Position numbers and translations under genes: made by a program. Below, piece by piece: positions 33,665 to 34,692 of a stretch of DNA of 34,692 bases. Under the pieces are notes generated by a model, which worked only from the letters and a program-made list of their open reading frames with translations, was not told the origin of the DNA and did no database searches. Position 1 is the stretch's first letter. Every line of letters starts with the position of its first letter. Origin of the DNA: Rubrivivax sp. (lineage in GTDB: Bacteria; Pseudomonadota; Gammaproteobacteria; Burkholderiales; Burkholderiaceae_C); assembly GCA_027490215.1 (NCBI GenBank), contig JAIXYO010000047.1, positions 1-34,692 on the forward strand, written 5' to 3'.

Positions 33665-34692
33665 GGAGGTGTCCTTTCGATGCGCATGCGCGCGTCAACG
33701 ATGGTGAAACGGTTACCGCTGACGATCAGCGGGTTGAGGTCGAGTTCGGCGCACCACGGGGCACGCGCGACGGCGATGGACAGTGTCGAGATCAGCGCCG
33801 CCAACGCCTCGCGATCGACACCGGGTGCGCCGCGCAGGCCATCCAGCAGGGGGCTGCCGCGCAGTTCGGTGAGTGCCTGCAAGGCCCCGCTCGGTGCGAT
33901 CGGGGCCAGGCGCAGCGCCACATCATTCAATGCTTCGGCCCAGATGCCGCCGAGCCCGCACACCACCAGCGGGCCGAAGGTCGCATCGCGCACCGCGCCC
34001 AGCATCAACTCGACACCGCGCGTGGCCTGCGCTTGCACCAGCACCGGGCCGGGACCGAGCGACGCTGCCAGCGACTCAAATGCGCTGCGCACCGCCGCCG
34101 CGTCGGTCAGGCCCAGGCGCACAGCGCCGGCTTCGGTCTTGTGCACGAGGGCCGGGCGCACCGCCTTCAGCACAGCGGGGTAACCCAGCGCCATGGCAGC
34201 AGCCACAGCGGCATCGCCGTCGTCGGCAAGCCGCCAGGGTGCCATCGGCAATCCCCATGCGTCGAGCAGCGTGAAGAGCGCATCGGGCTCGAGCCAGCCG
34301 TCGGCCGGCACATCGCGCGGGCACGGGAAGGGGTCGCCCACCGCGAGGCAGGGATCCGGCGCCGTGATGCGGCAGTGCGCCAGCACCCGCGCCGTGCGCG
34401 CGGCCCACTCGTGGCATGGCAAGCCGGCGTCCTGCAAGCGGCGGCGCAGCGCATCGCCTTGCGCCGGCCCGACCCAGCAGACGTGCACCGGTTTTGGGGC
34501 CGCGCTCGCTGCTGTACTCGCCTCCGCACTTTCCTCGATCACCGCAGCGACCACGCCCTCATCGAGTGCCGAGCGCTGCAACAGCACCGGCACCACGGCA
34601 TCGATCTCGTCGCTGGCGAGCAAGGCGCGCAGGCTTTCGCGGTACATCGTCGCAAAGCGCTTCCAATCGGTGGTCACATCGACCGGGTTGGC
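33661..34692 (-). CDS. ADP-forming acyl-CoA synthetase, C-terminal part (cut by window edge)
   Basis: The minus-strand frame enters at the right edge and is open without interruption (ANPVDVTTDWKRF at the edge), so the GTG at 34677 is internal and the N-terminus lies outside. The visible 343 residues contain the end of a CoA-ligase domain (RESLRALLASDEIDAVVPVLL) and an ATP-grasp subdomain: GYPAVLKAVRPALVHKTEAGAVRLGL, VQAQATRGVELMLGAVRD, GLGGIWAEAL and ELDLNPLIVSGNRF. This is the pattern of NDP-forming acetate- or acyl-CoA ligases (acid + CoA + ATP to acyl-CoA + ADP + Pi). The 4-bp overlap with the SauS-like gene indicates coupled translation. An ADP-forming ligase beside SauS would fit sulfoacetate activation, but other acids are possible. 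Confidence 0.85.
   Translation of the reverse strand, partial: ANPVDVTTDWKRFATMYRESLRALLASDEIDAVVPVLLQRSALDEGVVAAVIEESAEASTAASAAPKPVHVCWVGPAQGDALRRRLQDAGLPCHEWAARTARVLAHCRITAPDPCLAVGDPFPCPRDVPADGWLEPDALFTLLDAWGLPMAPWRLADDGDAAVAAAMALGYPAVLKAVRPALVHKTEAGAVRLGLTDAAAVRSAFESLAASLGPGPVLVQAQATRGVELMLGAVRDATFGPLVVCGLGGIWAEALNDVALRLAPIAPSGALQALTELRGSPLLDGLRGAPGVDREALAALISTLSIAVARAPWCAELDLNPLIVSGNRFTIVDARMRIERTPP

Noticed and set aside
32333-34183. Long plus-strand open frame of about 616 codons over the dehydrogenase and ligase genes
   Set aside because: Low-complexity His/Arg/Asp composition. Both underlying minus-strand genes have complete family motifs.
34675-34677. GTG as the start of the acyl-CoA synthetase
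   Set aside because: The frame stays open and family-like (ANPVDVTTDW) to the window edge, so the gene continues beyond it.

Overview
The window is G+C-rich chromosomal DNA. Its gene content points to a betaproteobacterium of the order Burkholderiales, probably a Comamonadaceae, Rubrivivax or Leptothrix-like lineage. It carries paired Crp/Fnr-like regulators, a fused ArsC, an AqpS-type aquaporin, NodT-type RND efflux, c-di-GMP enzymes and an acylating sulfoacetaldehyde/acetaldehyde dehydrogenase. I saw no rRNA or tRNA genes and no CRISPR array. This placement is inferred from protein resemblance only.

Layout. 1-3645: the start of a succinate-semialdehyde-type dehydrogenase gene runs off the left edge, followed by two tandem Crp/Fnr paralogues and a PAS hybrid histidine kinase. 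3756-9641: an arsenic island. arsR, a gene for two ArsC domains in one chain, an aquaporin gene, an SDR and a GST run rightwards. arsA and a DUF2892 membrane protein gene run towards them from a promoter with an FNR-type box. No ArsB or Acr3 pump gene is present, so the aquaporin is the only visible arsenite exit. 10011-13611: an HD-GYP phosphodiesterase and a PAS-PAS-GGDEF cyclase (opposing c-di-GMP activities), then a Blc-type lipocalin.

13722-22754: the most distinctive region. A four-gene leftward operon (outer-membrane factor, membrane-fusion protein, RND pump, alpha/beta hydrolase) is divergent from a TetR-family gene. To its right lies a second leftward unit: a lipoprotein paralogue of the hydrolase plus a decayed SDR. 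Both promoters carry the same pair of palindromic operators, 36 bp apart centre to centre and placed identically over the -35 and the start site. I infer one TetR regulon coupling efflux to two paralogous hydrolases. The cytoplasmic hydrolase ends in about 48 residues that look like the C-terminus of a zinc alcohol dehydrogenase.

22755-30655: mixed accessory DNA. It holds an IS91-type transposase remnant, a ferric-reductase-like flavocytochrome, a small hypothetical protein, an MFS transporter, a Ser/Thr/Gly-rich Lcl_C (DUF1566) lipoprotein, a VC0807-like membrane protein and an unassigned ATP-grasp-like protein. 30868-34692: a tightly packed leftward operon of an ADP-forming acyl-CoA synthetase (cut by the right edge), an acylating aldehyde dehydrogenase resembling SauS, and a CoA-disulfide-reductase-like flavoprotein. 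It probably interconverts an acid, its CoA thioester and its aldehyde.
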